Source of the DNA: Salinicola lusitanus
GTDB taxonomy: Bacteria; Pseudomonadota; Gammaproteobacteria; Pseudomonadales; Halomonadaceae
DNA length: 64,000 nucleotides
Direction of reading: 5' to 3'
Assembly: GCF_003206045.1 (NCBI RefSeq)
Contig: NZ_PZJM01000003.1
Location: 642,037 to 706,036, forward strand
Every line of letters begins with the position of its first letter. Position 1 is the first letter of the stretch. Position numbers and translations under genes: made by a program. This document shows positions 17,893-26,501 of this stretch, in pieces. Under the pieces are notes generated by a model, which worked only from the letters and a program-made list of their open reading frames with translations, did not search any database and was not told where the DNA came from.

Positions 17893-18244
17893 GTCGAGGT
17901 AGAGCACTAGCACCTCTTCGATCCAACTTATGAAGGCGCGGACGCGGCGCGACAGATTCCGTGGATGGGCCACGACCAGGGACACATCGAGTGGCTCGGG
18001 GCGGAAATCCGGCAGAACCTCCACCAGCGCCCCGCTTTCCAGGTGAGCGCAGCCTGGATCAGGCCGATGCCGACAGGCCAGCGGCTTCGTAGGTCTGGAC
18101 GCTGTTGACATGCAGGACGCCGGGCAGCGGCAGCGTGGCGTATTCGTCGCCGTCCGGGTATTCCCAGCCATAGGGCCGTGACCGTCGGCACCCAACGGTC
18201 ACGGCAAGGACATAGCCAGTCACAAGCAGACCGGCCTGGGGCAT
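17893..18244 (-). pseudogene. LysR regulator remnant (C-terminal half, frameshifted)
   Basis: Three minus-strand frames each carry a piece of one LysR effector domain in the right order: PYGWEYPDGDEYATLPLPG then LHVNSVQTYEAAG (18059-18244), then GIGLIQAALT in a second frame, then HLESGALVEVLPDFRPEPLD and RRVRAFISWIEEVL in a third (to 17893). At least two frameshifts are required, and the helix-turn-helix half is missing. It sits just downstream of the flavodoxin-fold reductase on the same strand. It may be the decayed partner regulator of another reductase module. Confidence 0.8.
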
Positions 18245-18358
18245 CCTTACCGTAGATCGCGCGAGACATCCGGAACAACCCCGATCATGTCCATCTCCTT
18301 ACGTTCCGAAGGCACCGGCGATCTGAGTTGACCAACCCGGCGACATCGGTATTGCTCT

Positions 18359-19147
18359 TTATGTGTCGGCCGGATCGGCAACGTGCGCGGCGAGGCCGGT
18401 TTGGCCCGGCGCAACGTGGTCGGCCATGGTGTGGCGATCGGGGAAGTCACCGCCGTTTTGCGACCGGAAGGGAATCGGCGCGTCGGTGAATAGCCCGGCG
18501 AGACGCACACGCCATGCTTCCTTGATCGCCTCCACTTCCTCCGCCGTGGAAACGTGAGCCGCGCGATAGATCGCGTGCGTCGGGAGCACGTCCATGCCGG
18601 GGTAGAACAGCGCGCCATGAGTGAGCGGGAACAGCAGCTGCTCGATCGGCCCGTTGATACCCCGCGGGCCATAGTCGGCCGCTGGACCGCCGGCCTGCAC
18701 GTTGACCAGCGCTCGCTTGCCCTTGAGGATGCCCTCGCCAAAGCGGAACTCGTTGGAGCCATTCTGATAGCCGTAGGCAAAACCGAAGGCATAGACCCGC
18801 TCTATCCAGCCCTTAAGGATCGCGGGCACGCCGTACCACCACAACGGGAATTGCAGGACCACAGCGTCGGCCTCGAGCAGCTTCTGCTGCTCGGCGATCA
18901 CGTCGGGCGTCTGATGGCCGCTTGCATAAGCATGGCCTGACTCCATGATGAACGACAGCCGTTCAGGGTTGTCGCGCATCGGAAAGTCATCGGCGTCGTA
19001 CACCGCCTTCCACTTCATGCCGTAGAGGTCCGAATGGACCACGGTGTGCCCCGCTGCCGACAGCGTCTCAGTGGTCACGTCGACCAGCTGCCGTGTCAGT
19101 GAAGTGGGCTCGGGGTGCGCGTAAACGATGAGAATATTTTTTTTCAT
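18359..19147 (-). CDS. NAD(P)H:quinone oxidoreductase-type flavodoxin-fold protein
   Basis: 262 residues from the ATG at 19147 (MKKNILIVYAHPEPTSLTRQ). The Flavodoxin_2 fold is shown by IVYAHPEPTS at the FMN/FAD phosphate loop, LQFPLWWYGVPAILKGW (about 98-114) and ALVNVQAGGPAADYG. Related proteins are the NQO/ModB/KefF-type reductases, which perform two-electron quinone reduction. It is closely similar in layout and motifs to 39150-39956 in this window. It is divergent from a LysR gene 638 bp away, an unusually wide gap. The C-terminal tail (after about 225) is longer than in KefF-like proteins. Confidence 0.9.
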   Translation of the reverse strand: MKKNILIVYAHPEPTSLTRQLVDVTTETLSAAGHTVVHSDLYGMKWKAVYDADDFPMRDNPERLSFIMESGHAYASGHQTPDVIAEQQKLLEADAVVLQFPLWWYGVPAILKGWIERVYAFGFAYGYQNGSNEFRFGEGILKGKRALVNVQAGGPAADYGPRGINGPIEQLLFPLTHGALFYPGMDVLPTHAIYRAAHVSTAEEVEAIKEAWRVRLAGLFTDAPIPFRSQNGGDFPDRHTMADHVAPGQTGLAAHVADPADT

Positions 19148-19785
19148 GAGATTGTCTCCGCAGCGTTGAGAGCTGTGTCCGCTTGATTGATGTTCCCGAT
19201 CGGTATCAATTGCTCGCCAGGACTCGCACGTTGGTGATACAGATGTTTTCGTAGGATCTGCGTGCACGCGCGGTCGCGCTCGGCACGATGATGCCGCCAT
19301 CGATTTCGATACTTACTCTGTTGATGGCGCGGCGAGGCTCCTCGATCACCAGCGGAATGCTTGTTTCGTCGCAGCAGTTCGCGCCAAAGCGCGCGCTGAG
19401 CTAGTCGGGATGGGATGCTGACTAACATCACTCGATGCCTCCGGCTCGGGATTGGATGCCCGGCTGCCCTCAATATGCGCATTCGAGTAATATTTCTGAA
19501 ATCGATTTTCTTAACATGTGGTATCCAGATAGCGGATACCTAGTCGCTGATCGCCACGTTGGCAGCACTTGCACGCGGGTGTTCGATTGGCCAGTCGGCG
19601 CGGCACGGCCCCATAAGCTCCAGTTTGGCGGCTATCTACCAATCGTGAGACCAGCCGCGATCGCGTTCGCGCCAGGAGTCCGACGCCAACACAAACAGCT
19701 TCCCCTCAGCCGGCCAAGCCGTTGATGGGCAGCGCCGCGACTATCATATATAGAGCTGATTAAACGGCGACCAGGAATAGACAGA
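19148..19785. other. 638-bp region between reductase and LysR, no recognised gene
   Basis: No reading frame here matches a family I know. A minus-strand stretch at about 19210-19375 reads IPLVIEEPRRAINRVSIEID and has coding-like codon use, but has no start or recognisable domain. An exact inverted repeat GGTATCC-N7-GGATACC lies at 19520-19540 in a locally AT-rich patch and may be a regulator site. The equivalent gap in the sister module (39957-40070) is only 114 bp, so material was probably inserted here. Confidence 0.6.
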
Positions 19786-20700
19786 GTGAATGACAGTCGG
19801 ATCGACCTCAATCTCTTGGCGACGCTCGAGGTACTGCTCGCCGAACAAAACGTAACGAAAGCGGCAGATCAACTGAACCTCAGTCAGCCGGCGGTAAGCG
19901 CGCAACTCGCGCGGCTTCGGGATTTGTTTGACGACCCGCTTCTGCTCCCGACTCGTCGAGGCATGATCCCGACCGCCAAGGCAATCGAACTTGCACCGCA
20001 ACTAAGAGACGCGCTGGATCACGTGCGCAACGCGCTACATTCTCATCAGGACTTCGATCCCGGCACGGCGAAGCTGACCATATCAATCGGCTGTTCAGAC
20101 TATATCCAGGCCACAGTGGTGATGCCGCTCGTCCTGGCTCTCCGGCAGACAGCGCCGGGAGTACGGGTAGCCGTTTGGAATCTGATGCCCGAGCTGGTGG
20201 AGCAGCAACTGGGGAACCAGGACGTCGACCTTGTCATCGCCCTTCCCAGGCCACCGGCTCCCCACCTGCGGACAAGTCACCTATTCGACGAAAGTTATGT
20301 CCTCATAGGAAGGCGCGATCACCCTCGGCTGAAGGCGGATATGACGATAGACGAATATGTCGAACTGGAACACGTCGTGGTGTCACCGCGGGGCGGCGAT
20401 TTCGAAACGCCAGTGGACAGTGCTTTGGCGACACTTGGTTACCGACGCAACGTCGTCGTGTCGGCGGCCTCCTTTTTGCTCTTGCCGGAGATCGTCTTAG
20501 ATAGTGACCTGGTTGCGCTCGTGCCGCGGCGCCTGTTTCTCAGGCAGTCGGAGAAATTCATGAGGGTCGACCTGCCCTGGCTGGGGGAACAATTCAAAAT
20601 CAATCTGATCTGGCACGAGAGATGTCATAGGCATGCGGGCCACCGCTGGATCCGCGACTTCATCGGACGTCTGGTTGGGGACCAAAATATCTGCGCATAA
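19786..20700 (+). CDS. LysR family regulator, partner of the flavodoxin-fold reductase
   Basis: 304 residues with a GTG start at 19786. The N-terminus IDLNLLATLEVLLAEQNVTK and LNLSQPAVSAQLARLRDLF is the NodD/LeuO-like LysR subgroup. The effector domain includes ISIGCSDYIQATVVMPL. It is clearly paralogous to the LysR at 40071-41018 (matching DLNLL.TL..LL, LSQPA.S..L.RLR.L..DPLLLP..RGMIPT and S.GCSDY-like segments). That second copy sits beside the second flavodoxin-fold reductase. The gene ends exactly where a truncated RhuM reading frame begins to lose homology, so the 3' end marks a rearrangement junction. Confidence 0.9.
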   Translation: MNDSRIDLNLLATLEVLLAEQNVTKAADQLNLSQPAVSAQLARLRDLFDDPLLLPTRRGMIPTAKAIELAPQLRDALDHVRNALHSHQDFDPGTAKLTISIGCSDYIQATVVMPLVLALRQTAPGVRVAVWNLMPELVEQQLGNQDVDLVIALPRPPAPHLRTSHLFDESYVLIGRRDHPRLKADMTIDEYVELEHVVVSPRGGDFETPVDSALATLGYRRNVVVSAASFLLLPEIVLDSDLVALVPRRLFLRQSEKFMRVDLPWLGEQFKINLIWHERCHRHAGHRWIRDFIGRLVGDQNICA

Positions 20701-21197
20701 CGCGCCACGATATCCACCAACCCTCGCCCGCCCGTTAGATCCAACGCCGAGCTGTGCGCCGCCTTGCGCACCACCGCCATTGCCGCCTCCAGCTCCCGCG
20801 CGTTGGCCTCAAAACGTTGCTGGTGCAACGTCCAACCCTGGATGAGATGTTCTCGCAGGACACGCGTTGCCCATTGGCGGAAGCGGACCGCCCGCCGAGA
20901 ATTGACGCGATAACCGACTGAGATGATGGCATCAAGGTCGTAGTGCTGTATTTTACGGTGCACCTCACGGCGACCTTCCTGTCGAACTACTAAGAAATCC
21001 TTAGCAGTTGCCTCCTCGGCCAACTCCTCGTCATTGAAGATGTTCTTGAGGTGCATCAGCACGTTCTCGGGCGTGGTCTCGAATACCTCGCCCATCTGCC
21101 GCTGCGTCAGCCAGACGGTCTCGCGACCTTCATCCAGACGCACGTCGACCGCCTTCTCGGCATCTTCGTAGATCAGAATTTGTGGTTGTTCGCTCAT
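20625..21197 (-). pseudogene. RhuM-family protein, 3'-truncated
   Basis: The first ~171 residues match the RhuM virulence-protein family: ETVWLTQRQMGEVFETTPEN, HLKNIFNDEEL, YDLDAIISVGYRVNSRRAV, FRQWATRVLREHLIQGWTL and finally GGRGLVDIVARYAQIF. Homology stops at about base 20687. The remaining residues are read from the complement of the LysR 3' end. Full RhuM proteins are roughly 330 residues, so half the gene is missing. RhuM genes are usually carried on mobile elements. A shortened product could still be made, but I treat it as a broken gene. Confidence 0.82.
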
Positions 21198-21237
21198 GTT
21201 GGCTTGATCCAGATGCGTTGGCGTCTAAGGACCATAT

Positions 21238-21325
21238 CACGCACTCTTTGGGGAATCCGCCGCCAGAGACCAGGATCACCACGTTCCAGTCGCCTTTTGT
21301 GGAGCCAGCGTCAAGCGGGGAGAAA
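21238..21325 (-). pseudogene. NYN-domain gene fragment with internal deletion
   Basis: A minus-strand segment reads STKGDWNVVILVSGGGF. This fuses two separated motifs of the intact NYN protein at 8719-9195 (SAKGDWDV and VVVLASGDGDF) with the ~16 codons between them deleted. The DNA also matches directly: CCAGTCGCC, GGAGCCA and CACCAC words line up in order. There is no start or complete domain. Confidence 0.65.
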
Positions 21326-21338
21326 TCGTTGGCGAGAC

Positions 21339-22148
21339 TCAGCTCATGACGACCATCACCACCAGCACCACCGTCAGCAATAACAGGTACACCCTGGCAT
21401 GAACGCGGTCGGGAATCCGCCCGATCCATCGCGACGCCAGGCGGATGCCGAGCCATGACCCCACCGCCAGCGCCAACAAGGCACGCAGATCCACATACCC
21501 CGCATACCAGGTGCCCAGGGTAGTATCGCCAGCCGACAGCAACACGTAAGTCGCGGTGCCACTCACCGCCATCGGCAACGACAACGGATTGGCCATCGCC
21601 GTGGCCGCCGTCATGCTGGCCCCTCTGCGGCGCATCAGCGGTACGGTCATCACGCTGCCGCCAACCCCCAGAAAGGCCGCGACGATACCGATGAACAAGC
21701 CTGTCACCGCCGTTACCAGACGGCCCATGGGGCGGACCTCCTCACTCGCTTGATGCAGGAAACCCGGCCGCAGGATGGCATCCGCAATAGTCAGCCCCAG
21801 ATAGCCGATGAATACCCAGCGCACCCAGCCCCCACTCAACGACACCGCCGCGGCCGCGCCGAGCACGGCGCCGATGGCGATATAACCGACCAACGGACGC
21901 ACCAAGTGCCATTGCACGGTCCGCCGCCGATGGTGACGCCATGTCGACAGGGAGGCAGCGAAGATCATCAGTGCGGTCGAGGTAGCTACCGCGATGTGCA
22001 TGGCCGCCAGGCCCATCGTGCTATCCGGCCCATGGACGGCGATCAGCAAGATATACATCAAGGGAACCACGACAAAACCGCCACCAAAACCGAACAACAC
22101 GGTGGTGACGCCAGCTAACCCGCCGCAGAGAAGCAATACGCTATACAC
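21339..22148 (-). CDS. TauE/SafE family sulfite or organic-anion exporter
   Basis: 269 residues from a GTG at 22148 supported by AGGAGA a few bases upstream; the longer frame to 22256 starts at a TTG over the divergent promoter. It is hydrophobic with about 8 membrane segments. The TauE/SafE repeat motif occurs twice, as GGLAGVTTVLFGFGGGFVVV near the start and GLFIGIVAAFLGVGGSVMTV in the middle. Family members move sulfite, sulfoacetate or similar anions across the inner membrane. It is divergent from an AraC regulator with a 108-bp gap, which likely controls it. Confidence 0.88.
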   Translation of the reverse strand: MYSVLLLCGGLAGVTTVLFGFGGGFVVVPLMYILLIAVHGPDSTMGLAAMHIAVATSTALMIFAASLSTWRHHRRRTVQWHLVRPLVGYIAIGAVLGAAAAVSLSGGWVRWVFIGYLGLTIADAILRPGFLHQASEEVRPMGRLVTAVTGLFIGIVAAFLGVGGSVMTVPLMRRRGASMTAATAMANPLSLPMAVSGTATYVLLSAGDTTLGTWYAGYVDLRALLALAVGSWLGIRLASRWIGRIPDRVHARVYLLLLTVVLVVMVVMS

Positions 22149-22256
22149 CGGAACTCTCCTGATGGAACGCAACGACAGGAACGATATTCCGATGAGGAGT
22201 GGCCGACGTTCGCCAGTTGGCCAATAATCGTTGTATTTCGGCCACCCTGAGGGCAA

Positions 22257-23090
22257 ATGCTCAATATCCCCCTAGCGGACGTGGATCATGCGGCCCGGCC
22301 CGTCGTGGCCATCGGCACCGACTACAGTCCCGGCACCCTACTCGACTTTCATACCCATCGCCGAGCCCAGTTTCTTTACGGCATGACGGGCTTGATGGAG
22401 GTCGACACCGACGAAGGCACCTGGGTGGTGCCACCTTATAGCGGTGTCTGGTTGCCGGCGGGCAAGCGCCACCGGGTGCGGATGAACGGCGTCAGTACCC
22501 GCAGCCTGTATATCGAACCGGATGCGGCGCCACGCTCCTCCTCCAGTTGCGAGGTGCTGGTCGTGACACCACTCCTGCATCACCTGCTGCTGGCCTCCGC
22601 CAGCATGCCCGCGCTTTATGACGAGAGCGGTCGCGATGGAGCCCTCGCCCAACTCCTGCTGTACGAGCTGCAACGGGCGCCGGCGCTGCCGCTGTTTGCG
22701 CCTCTGCCCCGGGATCCTCATCTGGCCCGCCTGTGCAGAGATTTTCTTGGCCAGCCGCATATTCATAGCCTGCCGGAAGACTGGGCCCGACAACTTCATT
22801 GCAGCCAACGCACCTTCAATCGCCTGTTCCGTCAGCAGACCGGCCTGTCGTTCGCCGTATGGCGTCAGCAGGCCTGCCTCATGGCCGCCCTCCCCAGACT
22901 GCTCTCCGGCAGTTCCGTTACCCGAGCCGCGCTGGAACTCGGCTACGACAGCCCCGGCGCCTTTTCCAATATGTTTCGCAAGGTGCTCGGTCAATCGCCG
23001 ACGGCCTTTGTTCGCGCGGCTACTCGCCAAGGGAAGGAGCTACCCATATATGATTCGCAGACATTGGCTGGCTTGCCATCCACCGACTAG
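22257..23090 (+). CDS. AraC family regulator with cupin N-terminus
   Basis: 277 residues. An N-terminal AraC-type cupin (LLDFHTHRRAQFLYGMTGLM, VPPYSGVWLPAGKRHRVRM) is followed by a C-terminal double helix-turn-helix (WARQLHCSQRTFNRLFRQQT and ALELGYDSPGAFSNMFRKVL). The arrangement resembles NimR/YeaM-type regulators, which control a neighbouring transporter. Its divergent neighbour is the TauE-family exporter. The start ATG at 22257 has a weak ribosome-binding site. Confidence 0.88.
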   Translation: MLNIPLADVDHAARPVVAIGTDYSPGTLLDFHTHRRAQFLYGMTGLMEVDTDEGTWVVPPYSGVWLPAGKRHRVRMNGVSTRSLYIEPDAAPRSSSSCEVLVVTPLLHHLLLASASMPALYDESGRDGALAQLLLYELQRAPALPLFAPLPRDPHLARLCRDFLGQPHIHSLPEDWARQLHCSQRTFNRLFRQQTGLSFAVWRQQACLMAALPRLLSGSSVTRAALELGYDSPGAFSNMFRKVLGQSPTAFVRAATRQGKELPIYDSQTLAGLPSTD

Positions 23091-23156
23091 AGCTCTCGCG
23101 GCAAACTTGTAAAAGCCAATGAAAGTCAACTCACAAGCGTGGAGCGGGCTTCCACC

Positions 23157-24080
23157 TTACATCCAGCGATGCAGCAGTGTGATCAAACGCCCATGTAGTC
23201 GCACATGCCCTCCGGAGGTTTGGTCGACCTCGACGCTGCCCGTCATACCGGCGGTCAGTTCGATGCTCTCTGGCACCCGATCGATGGCGATACGTACCGG
23301 AATACGTTGGGCCAGACGCACCCAGCTGAAACTCGGCTCGACACTCGGCAGCCCCTGATCATCGATCCCCTCGTTGGTATTGGCGATGCCGCGTCCAATA
23401 CTGGCCACGTGGCCTCGTAATGGCGCTTCGAAGCCCATCAGCTGAACCGTTACCGCTGCCCCGGGATGGATGCCCTGGAGTTTGGTCTCGGCGAAATAGC
23501 CCGTGACCCAGAAACTGTTCGCATCCAGCACGGCGAGATTCTGCTGCCCAGCCACCGCGTAGTCACCTTTGCGTAAGCGTAGATGAGTCACATAGCCATC
23601 CACCGGGGAGCGCAGGGTCGAATGTGTCAGGTCCAGCCGAGCCAGATTCAGCGCGACCTGGGCTTGGTGTTTTTCCGCCCTGGCGATATCCACATCCTGC
23701 GTGGCGCTGTGAACCTGTTCGCGGGAGACATACTCTCCCAGTCCTTGCCGTCTCTTGGCATAGTCGACCTTCTGGCTCAGCGTCGCTGTCGCCGACGCCA
23801 ATCGCGCCTCGGCCTGCTCGACAGCCAGTGCGAAGCGCTCGGGATCAATGCGATACAACAACTCTCCGCGCTTTACATACTGATCATCGGTGACAGCGAC
23901 CTCGGCGATCGTCCCGGAGACCTCGGGAGCGATGCGCACGACCTGCGCATTGACTCGACCATCACGCGTCCAGGGAGCCAGTACGTAGGCTTGCCATAGT
24001 GCGATTACCAATAGCATCGCGGCGATGACCGCGCCCAGAGTCAGGGTCACTTTTGCAACAGGCATTAATAGACGTTTCAT
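23157..24080 (-). CDS. HlyD-family membrane fusion protein of an efflux pump (AaeA/EmrA type)
   Basis: 307 residues from the ATG at 24080 (MKRLLMPVAKVTLTLGAVIA); five more residues are possible from 24095. One N-terminal membrane anchor (about 8-30) is followed by WTRDGRVNAQVVRIAPEVSG, a typical biotinyl-lipoyl-like opening. A short coiled hairpin (VEQAEARLASATATL and onward) and the returning lipoyl half (LRSPVDGYVTHLRLRKGDYV-like) complete the domain. It bridges an inner-membrane FUSC transporter to the outer membrane. It is last gene of the FUSC-DUF1656-HlyD operon. Confidence 0.9.
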   Translation of the reverse strand: MKRLLMPVAKVTLTLGAVIAAMLLVIALWQAYVLAPWTRDGRVNAQVVRIAPEVSGTIAEVAVTDDQYVKRGELLYRIDPERFALAVEQAEARLASATATLSQKVDYAKRRQGLGEYVSREQVHSATQDVDIARAEKHQAQVALNLARLDLTHSTLRSPVDGYVTHLRLRKGDYAVAGQQNLAVLDANSFWVTGYFAETKLQGIHPGAAVTVQLMGFEAPLRGHVASIGRGIANTNEGIDDQGLPSVEPSFSWVRLAQRIPVRIAIDRVPESIELTAGMTGSVEVDQTSGGHVRLHGRLITLLHRWM

Positions 24081-24087
24081 ACGACAC

Positions 24088-24282
24088 CTAGACATAGAGC
24101 ACCAAGAGAGACAGCAGGCAAACAGAGATCGCGAATTCCAACAGCCCTGGATGCCAGATCCAGCGCAACAAGCCGCTGCGCCCTATCAGGAATCGCATTC
24201 CCAGAAATAGCGGTACCACCATCAAGGCATAGACAAAGAGGGGTGGCAGATAGATGCCCGCCACAGCAACTTCACTGAGCAT
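24088..24282 (-). CDS. DUF1656 small inner-membrane protein of efflux operon
   Basis: 64 residues from the ATG at 24282 (MLSEVAVAGIYLPPLFVYAL), overlapping the FUSC gene end by 11 bp, which implies translational coupling. It has two hydrophobic segments (about 11-30 and 45-62) and the DUF1656 motif VYLPP-like at its N-terminus. Such proteins (AaeX-like) always accompany FUSC/HlyD aromatic-acid efflux systems; their exact task is not known. The stop is 7 bp before the HlyD start. Confidence 0.88.
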   Translation of the reverse strand: MLSEVAVAGIYLPPLFVYALMVVPLFLGMRFLIGRSGLLRWIWHPGLLEFAISVCLLSLLVLYV

Positions 24283-26383
24283 TGGCGCCTCCTCGCGGGA
24301 GCCCAAAGAAGTAATCGGCGTGGCCTTCGATCAGCTCGGCAACCTCGATCAATGCAGCGGCCATATACTGCCGATTTTCAACGCGGCCCGATTCAACGAC
24401 ACCCGCGGCCATCATCAGGCGCGCGGCACGGCGCGCATGGCGAGCCGCCATGAGGGGATCGTCCGCGCGACACGCCATTCGCTTTAACGTCTTTTCCACC
24501 GTGGGGCGAATGGGGGATCGCTTTGGCGAAGCCTTCAGCCAGTGTCGCAAGCGCATCAGCTCCCGCCCCAGGTGCAGACTGGCGAGCGCATCACTGATGG
24601 CATGATCCATGGCAACAGGCTGGTTCTGGAGCACGGCACCCAGACGCGCCATGCGATGCTGCTGGCGCCACTGCCAGCGACGTTCATCTGTCGGTGCACG
24701 TCGCAACAGGGAGAGCGCCTCATCGCGAATACGATGGCGCAATCGTTCGATATCGCGTGCGAGGTTACGCGGCAGCAGCAGTCGAAAGCCAAGCAGGGTA
24801 AAAAACACGGCCAGTAACCACGCCACCGAAGCGTTGAGAAACAGGCTCAGGTCGTACTGCATAGGGTTGGCAGGCGCTGCCAATGTCGTGAACCCGACGA
24901 GATAGGCCATGCCGGCCAATGCATGACGAGGCAATGTGGTGAGAAAGACAGCGGGCAGCCAGAACAGCCCCAAAACTATCAGCAGCAAGAACAACCCTTC
25001 GATGTGCGGCAGTACCCCAAATGCACACACGAACGCCATCACCACGGCGGCTAACGTCCCTTTGATGAAAGCGATCGCTCCAGCGGCAGGATTGGGCGCC
25101 GTGGACAGCAGTGCACAGGCAGCCGCGAGTCCCGCCAACATCATGTTGCCGTGTTGCCAGCCAGTCGCGATCCAGAAAATACCGCCCAGTACCACGATCA
25201 GCATCGCACGCAAGCCGTTTTGCATCGCCGCCGTCCAGTCCCGGTGAAAGGGTACTGCAGGCAGGATGGGGCGAACGCCTGGACGATGTAACGTCGCGAT
25301 ACCGTCCAATGCGGCTAGATAATCGTCGATCTGCTCTACCAATCGATCACCCGCGATCAGCAGCGCCGGCTGCTCGGCTGGCACTGACGAGACCGACTCG
25401 AGTCTGGCCATCAGGCGTTCACGACTCTCGCACAAGCGTCGCCGCGCCTTGCCGAAGTCTCCAGCCGACACGTCGCTTGCGGCATCGCGCCATGACCGTT
25501 CGAGCTCCGGCTGCAAAGCCCGTAACGCCCGCATGCTGGTACTATGTTCGGATAAAGGCGAGATGCCGCCGACCAGGGCAGCGAATAGCGATGCCATGGC
25601 ATGCCGTACCATGGCCCCCTGCTGTGCCAGATCGATCGATTCGGCCTTCCCCAGTGCCAGCAGATCATCTATGCCATAGACCTCGGCAATGAGCTTCCGC
25701 CGGGCGGGTGCGACCCGCGTAGGGCCGCCTTCGATCCCTTCCTCCAGTGCTTCGTGCTGAGTCGCCAGCGTTTCTGCGCTGGCCGCAAGCAACCGTGTCG
25801 ACTGGGCTTCGAGACGCTGGCGTACCCGGCGGGCGCTGAATAGCGACGATACCAGGGCCAGACACATCACTCCGATCAACACGGCCGAACCACGATCCAC
25901 CACATGCGCGAAGGTCGTTTGAGGTTGCTCTAGCGCACCGTAGACAGCCAAGCCAACGGTGTACCCGGCCAGCGCGGCACCGTAGGCCCGGAAATGGCGC
26001 ACTAGTGTCATGCCCGCAACACACAGTCCAAACCAGACGCCGAACCCCAGCAAGAAAAGCCATGGCATCTGTCCAAACAGACTCATCAGTACGAGTGCAG
26101 CCAGCATGCCGGCCAGTGTGCCGATGACCCGCCAGATGCCTTTGCCGATGACCGCCCCCTGAACCGGGTTGATGACCAGCAGTACGGAGGACGCGGCGGA
26201 GTAGGGAGCTTCCAGATCGAACCAGTAGGCGAGGACGAGTGCCAACCAGGCGGCAAGAACCGAGCGAAGGACATAGGTCGCGCGAGGTGTGGTCAGGTCA
26301 CAGCAAGAAAGACAGCGAATCAGCGCGGCATAGGGTTGGGCGGGAGTAACCGGAGGCGTCGGATTGACTGGCGCGGAACACAT
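24272..26383 (-). CDS. FUSC-family aromatic acid/fusaric acid efflux transporter (AaeB-like)
   Basis: 703 residues with the two-domain FUSC layout. An N-terminal group of about 6 membrane helices (YVLRSVLAAWLALVLAYWFD, GKGIWRVIGTLAGMLAALVL) leads into a cytoplasmic helical region of about 200 residues. A second membrane group (LRAMLIVVLGGIFWIATGWQ, LLLIVLGLFWLPAVFLTTLP) and a cytoplasmic tail follow. It is the transport component of a pump for aromatic carboxylates or related weak acids. It is first gene of the operon, preceded by a LysR gene on the same strand and a GTAAT-N7-ATTAC candidate operator. Confidence 0.92.
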   Translation of the reverse strand: MCSAPVNPTPPVTPAQPYAALIRCLSCCDLTTPRATYVLRSVLAAWLALVLAYWFDLEAPYSAASSVLLVINPVQGAVIGKGIWRVIGTLAGMLAALVLMSLFGQMPWLFLLGFGVWFGLCVAGMTLVRHFRAYGAALAGYTVGLAVYGALEQPQTTFAHVVDRGSAVLIGVMCLALVSSLFSARRVRQRLEAQSTRLLAASAETLATQHEALEEGIEGGPTRVAPARRKLIAEVYGIDDLLALGKAESIDLAQQGAMVRHAMASLFAALVGGISPLSEHSTSMRALRALQPELERSWRDAASDVSAGDFGKARRRLCESRERLMARLESVSSVPAEQPALLIAGDRLVEQIDDYLAALDGIATLHRPGVRPILPAVPFHRDWTAAMQNGLRAMLIVVLGGIFWIATGWQHGNMMLAGLAAACALLSTAPNPAAGAIAFIKGTLAAVVMAFVCAFGVLPHIEGLFLLLIVLGLFWLPAVFLTTLPRHALAGMAYLVGFTTLAAPANPMQYDLSLFLNASVAWLLAVFFTLLGFRLLLPRNLARDIERLRHRIRDEALSLLRRAPTDERRWQWRQQHRMARLGAVLQNQPVAMDHAISDALASLHLGRELMRLRHWLKASPKRSPIRPTVEKTLKRMACRADDPLMAARHARRAARLMMAAGVVESGRVENRQYMAAALIEVAELIEGHADYFFGLPRGGANAQ

Positions 26384-26400
26384 GATCGACCCACTTTTTG

Positions 26401-26417
26401 GTAATGAGTCGTATTAC
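26401..26417. promoter_or_regulatory. Candidate LysR operator before the efflux operon
   Basis: GTAAT and ATTAC arms 7 bp apart (containing a T-N11-A core) end 18 bp upstream of the FUSC start codon. The adjacent LysR regulator is the natural candidate to bind it. Motif match only. Confidence 0.45.
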
Positions 26418-26501
26418 GATAATGAGAGTCTTGGATGTCGAGTAGTGACTTTATCGAAACCGATGAGTGCATCAGACGCATCGATTGAAGCAGGTACCGC
26501 T

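Noticed and set aside
19144-19482. 112-codon minus-strand frame upstream of the reductase
   Set aside because: Arg/His-rich with no family and no Shine-Dalgarno. A neighbouring frame (IPLVIEEPRRAINRVSIEID) looks more coding-like but has no start, so no gene is called.
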